Shown piece by piece: positions 5,576-7,124 of a stretch of 7,124 nucleotides of DNA. Under the pieces are notes generated by a model. The model ran no database searches, was not told the origin of the DNA, and saw only the letters and a program-made list of their open reading frames with translations. Numbering within the stretch: the stretch's first letter is position 1; each line of letters opens with the position of its first letter. The position numbers were made by a program, and so were the translations under genes. Source of the stretch: Oligoflexaceae bacterium (GTDB lineage: Bacteria; Bdellovibrionota_B; Oligoflexia; Oligoflexales; Oligoflexaceae); assembly GCA_947474445.1 (NCBI GenBank), contig CANJJY010000238.1, positions 1-7,124 on the forward strand, in the 5' to 3' direction.

Positions 5576-7124
<1,549 letters not shown>

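Overview
This window of about 51% GC (judged by eye) looks like ordinary bacterial chromosome. All recognisable genes lie on the + strand, and I saw no mobile element, CRISPR array, tRNA or rRNA. The clearest taxonomic hint is the sdhC-sdhA pair. The cytochrome is a single five-helix, four-histidine b-type subunit, followed by a flavoprotein with the SDHGANRLGAS signature. That is the 'type B' succinate dehydrogenase/fumarate reductase found in Bacteroidota, Chlamydiae, Campylobacterota and former Deltaproteobacteria such as Bdellovibrionota. Together with a YajC whose N-terminus ends in AYAQ, I lean towards a Bdellovibrionota/Oligoflexia-like or other deltaproteobacterial lineage. This is an inference with low to moderate confidence.

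Region 1 (1-794) holds the 3' part or whole of a membrane methyltransferase gene of the isoprenylcysteine carboxyl methyltransferase (ICMT)-like family. Fifteen bases later comes yajC, the small accessory subunit of the Sec translocon. The usual secD/secF partners do not follow. Region 2 (795-1075) is a 281-base gap with several small stem-loops and no convincing gene, promoter or terminator.

Region 3 (1076-4682) is a two-gene unit. It has a predicted outer-membrane beta-barrel protein with a signal peptide, then an 859-residue double-domain M16 zinc peptidase. The peptidase ribosome binding site overlaps the stop of the barrel gene, so the two are probably translationally coupled. The peptidase has no room for a signal peptide and has 18 cysteines, which points to the cytoplasm.

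Region 4 (4683-7124) is the start of a succinate dehydrogenase operon: a candidate promoter with tandem 10-bp repeats, an approximately 80-base leader, sdhC, a short gap with a perfect 18-bp palindrome, and sdhA running off the right edge. The iron-sulfur subunit sdhB would be expected next. SdhC anchors the enzyme in the inner membrane and carries haem and quinone, and SdhA oxidises succinate to fumarate. The most interesting unexplained structure is in the sdhC leader. Two nested tiny reading frames are joined by a TAATG stop-start, and the second ends in an ATGA overlap with sdhC. A hairpin there could mask the sdhC ribosome binding site.
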